A stretch of 14,270 bases of DNA, taken from positions 1-14,270 of the forward strand of contig JAPHRB010000128.1 of NCBI GenBank assembly GCA_026197015.1, written 5' to 3'. This document shows positions 13,594 to 14,270 of this stretch, piece after piece. Origin of the DNA: Gammaproteobacteria bacterium (GTDB taxonomy: Bacteria > Pseudomonadota > Gammaproteobacteria > SZUA-229). The notes under the pieces are model-generated. The model searched no databases and was not told where the DNA came from. It saw only the letters and a list, made by a program, of their open reading frames with translations. Numbering within the stretch: position 1 is the stretch's first letter; every line of letters begins with the position of its first letter. Both the position numbers and the translations under genes were made by a program.

Positions 13594-14270
13594 ATGATGA
13601 CGACAGCAGAAATTAGACAGCAGTTCCTTGAATATTTTAGTAATAAGGGGCATGAGGTAATCGCCTCTAGCTCCCTTGTGCCGGGTAATGACCCAACGCT
13701 GTTATTTACGAATGCAGGTATGGTGCAGTTTAAGGATGTGTTTCTAGGGCAGGATGAGCGAAATTATGTGAAAGCAACCAGCAGCCAACGTTGTGTGCGT
13801 GCCGGTGGTAAACATAATGATCTGGAGAATGTGGGGTATACCGCACGTCATCATACGTTTTTTGAAATGCTCGGTAACTTCAGCTTTGGTGATTATTTTA
13901 AGCGTGATGCTATTAACTATGCCTGGGAGTTTCTAACAGAGGTTTGTGGTTTACCTAAAGAAAAACTCTGGGTGACAGTTTATGAAGATGATGATGAAGC
14001 GGCCAAAATCTGGTTAGAAGAAATTGGCATCGACAAAAATTGTTTTTCTCGCATTGGAGATAAACCCGGTGGTAAGAAAAACGAAAGTGATAACTTCTGG
14101 TCAATGGGTGATACCGGGCCTTGTGGTCCCTGTACGGAAATATTTTACGATCACGGTGAGGAAATTGCCGGTGGTCCGCCGGGCACGCCTGAAGAAGATG
14201 GTGATCGATATATAGAAATCTGGAACCTGGTATTTATGCAGTTTAACCGGGATAAATCGGGCAAGATGAA
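13594..14270 (+). CDS. alaS: Alanyl-tRNA synthetase, N-terminal part (cut by the window end)
   Basis: AlaRS charges tRNA-Ala with alanine in the cytoplasm. The open frame runs from ATG 13594 (MMTTAEIRQQFLEYF) without a stop to the window end: 225 of the roughly 870 residues usual for the family. This part is the class II aminoacylation core. Motif 1 lies around SSSLVPGNDPTLLFTNAG (26-43). Then come QRCVRAGGKHNDLENVG and the motif 2 region RHHTFFEMLGNFSFGDYF. The stretch DNFWSMGDTGPCGPCTEI and WNLVFMQFNR near the end are also diagnostic. Tandem ATGs at 13594 and 13597 leave the exact start open; no good Shine-Dalgarno is visible in the AT-rich 47-base gap after recX. The recA-recX-alaS order is conserved in gammaproteobacteria. 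Confidence 0.97.
   Translation, partial: MMTTAEIRQQFLEYFSNKGHEVIASSSLVPGNDPTLLFTNAGMVQFKDVFLGQDERNYVKATSSQRCVRAGGKHNDLENVGYTARHHTFFEMLGNFSFGDYFKRDAINYAWEFLTEVCGLPKEKLWVTVYEDDDEAAKIWLEEIGIDKNCFSRIGDKPGGKKNESDNFWSMGDTGPCGPCTEIFYDHGEEIAGGPPGTPEEDGDRYIEIWNLVFMQFNRDKSGKM

Overview
The window is about 14.3 kb of AT-rich DNA from a gammaproteobacterium. The order recA-recX-alaS, with mutS and pncC close by, is the classic gammaproteobacterial arrangement. RecA, MutS, NadK, RecN and AlaRS all read as gammaproteobacterial types. A secreted protein with a VPxPA-type C-terminal sorting signal points to an exopolysaccharide-making, environmental or aquatic lineage. Genus cannot be read from the sequence. 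There are no rRNAs, tRNAs, CRISPR arrays or transposase genes.

Layout. Bases 1-205 carry short TTTAGATG tandem repeats and no convincing gene. Bases 206-721 hold a stand-alone cyclic-nucleotide-binding-fold protein, visibly richer in G+C than the rest and bracketed by an 11-bp direct repeat. Bases 722-1158 are non-coding: a terminator, then a nested palindromic element. From 6402 down to 1159, on the minus strand, lies mutS-nadK-recN, with nadK and recN overlapping by one base. On the plus strand follow a Bax-like glucosaminidase (6530), pncC (7260) and thpR (7955). A bidirectional terminator at 8615-8640 separates these from a minus-strand VPxPA-CTERM protein. Then come a two-CBS-domain protein (minus), a 520-bp spacer, a WYL-domain regulator (minus), recA, recX and the first 225 codons of alaS, which runs off the end.

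How the genes fit together. This is mainly a genome-maintenance neighbourhood: mismatch repair (MutS), double-strand-break repair (RecN), recombination and SOS signalling (RecA, RecX), with NAD metabolism (NadK, PncC) mixed in. In many relatives pncC lies directly before recA. Here about 4 kb (thpR, the CTERM protein, the CBS protein and the WYL regulator) lies between them.

The most striking feature is the 211-bp gap between the WYL regulator and recA. The two genes diverge. Each has a recognisable promoter, and the two -35 boxes overlap or abut a perfect 14+3+14-bp palindrome. The regulator belongs by its motifs to the BrxR/CapW type of wHTH-WYL-WCX proteins, otherwise known from phage-defence loci. 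No canonical LexA box is visible here. This suggests, as inference, that recA in this organism is controlled by a WYL regulator, comparable in logic to PafBC in actinobacteria or DriD in Caulobacter.
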